From Gemmatimonadota bacterium (lineage in GTDB: Bacteria > Gemmatimonadota > Gemmatimonadetes > Gemmatimonadales > Gemmatimonadaceae): 6,692 bases of DNA. Positions 5,727 to 6,692 of the stretch are shown here, one piece after another. The position numbers were made by a program, and so were the translations under genes. Under the pieces are notes generated by a model. The model had not been told where the DNA came from. It saw only the letters and a list, made by a program, of their open reading frames with translations, and made no database searches. Positions within the stretch are counted from its first letter, which is position 1. Every line of letters starts with the position of its first letter. The stretch is from contig CANJOX010000178.1 of the NCBI GenBank assembly GCA_947475795.1, positions 1 to 6,692 on the forward strand. The letters are read 5' to 3'.

Positions 5727-6086
5727 TCACACCTTCCGCACGAACTCCGACTTGAGTTTCATCGCGCCGATCCCGTCGATCTTGCAGTCGATGTCGTGGT
5801 CCCCGTCCACCAGGCGGATGTTTTTCACTTTCGTGCCGACTTTCACCACCAGCGACGTGCCCTTGATCTTGAGGTCCTTGATCACGGTGACCGTGTCCCC
5901 ATCCGCGAGCGGCGTGCCGTTCGCATCCGTGATGCCGGCCGATGCGGCCTCGGCCGCTGGCGCGTCAGACGCGGCCATCGACGACCATTCATGGGCGCAC
6001 TCGGGGCAGACGTAGAGCGTGCCCATCTCGTACGTGTACACAGAGCGGCAGGCGGGGCACGGCGGCAGCATCGAGTCGGCGGTCAT
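5727..6086 (-). CDS. yjdM: Zinc-ribbon protein YjdM (PhnA family)
   Basis: 119-aa protein closely matching E. coli YjdM (formerly PhnA), a two-domain cytosolic protein. The N-terminal zinc ribbon has C10-P-A-C13 and C27-P-E-C30; the C-terminal domain (about 53-119) has the family hallmarks [39 protein letters not shown] and [15 protein letters not shown]. An Ala/Ser-rich linker (36-51) differs from, and is longer than, that of E. coli (111 aa). The molecular function is not established; the old 'alkylphosphonate' name comes from neighbouring phn genes in E. coli, and none are seen here. The frame is open upstream to an ATG at 6182, but that extension is not family-like and would run through the hairpin, so ATG 6086 is chosen; ATG 6071 (MLPPCPAC) is also possible and aligns best with the E. 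coli start. No Shine-Dalgarno is visible. Confidence 0.93.
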   Translation of the reverse strand: MTADSMLPPCPACRSVYTYEMGTLYVCPECAHEWSSMAASDAPAAEAASAGITDANGTPLADGDTVTVIKDLKIKGTSLVVKVGTKVKNIRLVDGDHDIDCKIDGIGAMKLKSEFVRKV

Positions 6087-6137
6087 CGGGTCGGGTGCGG
6101 GTGAAGGGATGTCGCAATCTATCGAGCCCCGAACGCG

Positions 6138-6174
6138 ACACAGCCCCCGATCCGCGAGGGATCGGGGGCTGTGT
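6138..6174. terminator. Perfect 16-bp hairpin, terminator of the LVIVD-like gene
   Basis: ACACAGCCCCCGATCC (6138-6153) and GGATCGGGGGCTGTGT (6159-6174) pair perfectly around GCGAG. On the leftward strand it starts 23 bp after the TAA of the upstream gene and ends 51 bp before the yjdM start. The stem is far stronger than chance predicts. The bases after it (CGCGTTC on the leftward strand) are not a proper U-tract. Confidence 0.75.
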
Positions 6175-6197
6175 GGCACCACAAACCAGCGGCGTGA

Positions 6198-6692
6198 TTA
6201 CATCGCCAGCGTCTGCAGATCCTGCAGCGCCTTCTTCAGCAGGTCCGTCTTCTTCGGGTCGCAGCTGCGGTTCGACTCGACGTCCGACACCAGCTTCGTG
6301 AGCGTCGTGTTGCGCGCCGCGCCCGACGTCTTCTCAGCGCTCGAGATCGACGCACGGATGTCGGCGATCTTCGCCGGCGCCACGCAGCCCTTCCGCTCCA
6401 GCTGGTCCGTGAACGCCTTCGCCAGCGCGAAGCTGGGCGGCCAGGAGATCTTCGGCTGACCCTGCGCGTTCAGGTAGTCCCACTTCACGGTGTTGGCCGC
6501 ATCGATCTCGTTCTGCGAGAGGTACTGGCTCGGCACCAGCTCGGCCACGTCCAGACCACGCGCGATTTCCGAGCTCACGATCGAGCCGTTGTACCAGTAC
6601 ACCGACCACGAGCCGCCCATCGCCATGCGGGTGGAGTCCACCGGGCCGCGATCGAACGAGGCGATTTCCTTCGGCGCCGACGGGTCCGTCCA
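6198..6692 (-). CDS. C-terminal part of a probable LVIVD-repeat protein (5' end outside window)
   Basis: The frame is open to the window edge, giving the last 164 residues of a longer protein; the GTG at 6641 is inside it and is not a convincing start. SPAPKEI-like and FDRGPVDS text, then GGSWSVYWYNGSIVSSEIARGLDV (about 27-49) matches what I recall as the end of the beta-propeller domain in LVIVD-repeat proteins of Acidobacteriota and Gemmatimonadota, where YWYNG...SEIARGLDV closes the last blade. It is followed by the usual tail: SQYLSQNEIDAANTV, WPPSFALAKAFTDQLER (about 84-100), and a predicted helical, charged C-terminus (about 106-164) with Cys103 and Cys144, which may pair by disulfide. 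These proteins are usually exported and of unknown function. The signal peptide and repeats would be beyond the window, so family assignment rests on the tail alone. Confidence 0.62.
   Translation of the reverse strand, partial: WTDPSAPKEIASFDRGPVDSTRMAMGGSWSVYWYNGSIVSSEIARGLDVAELVPSQYLSQNEIDAANTVKWDYLNAQGQPKISWPPSFALAKAFTDQLERKGCVAPAKIADIRASISSAEKTSGAARNTTLTKLVSDVESNRSCDPKKTDLLKKALQDLQTLAM

Noticed and set aside
6087..6182. N-terminal extension of YjdM to ATG 6182
   Set aside because: It would translate through the 16-bp hairpin and adds 32 residues absent from the family.

Overview
The window is GC-rich bacterial chromosome, densely packed, with no mobile-element, phage, RNA-gene or CRISPR signal that I can see. 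Gene content and protein style suggest Gemmatimonadota or a similar soil/freshwater lineage such as Acidobacteriota: an LVIVD-type surface protein, a secreted amidase of the TETSGS subtype, a secreted M20 peptidase, DUF2007 and YjdM. This placement is inference from family recollection, not a computed assignment.

Layout, left to right. A class A beta-lactamase-fold serine hydrolase (135-1181, +) is the only forward gene. It converges on a long leftward array across a 15-bp gap that forms a perfect GC hairpin. Reading the leftward array in its own 5'->3' order gives: the C-terminal end of a probable LVIVD-repeat protein (6692-6198, cut by the window edge); a 16-bp perfect hairpin (6138-6174); the zinc-ribbon protein YjdM (6086-5727); a hairpin; a DUF2007-like small protein (5626-5354); a hairpin; a 61-aa CxH/CxxC zinc-binding protein (5272-5087); a 40-aa single-TM ORF (5078-4956); a 190-aa pentapeptide-repeat protein resembling Qnr/McbG/MfpA (4959-4387); a 98-bp spacer with three 15-bp tandem repeats; an exported amidase (4288-2528); and, 17 bp on, an exported M20 metallopeptidase (2510-1197).

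Two sub-units look co-transcribed. The amidase and M20 peptidase form a tight exported pair, probably acting on peptides outside the cytoplasm. The zinc protein, 40-aa membrane ORF and pentapeptide protein form a second tight set: 8 bp separate the first two, and an ATGA stop/start overlap joins the last two. The small ORF and its coupling to the Qnr-like protein are the least ordinary feature here. Only one of the eight starts inside the window has a clear Shine-Dalgarno sequence.
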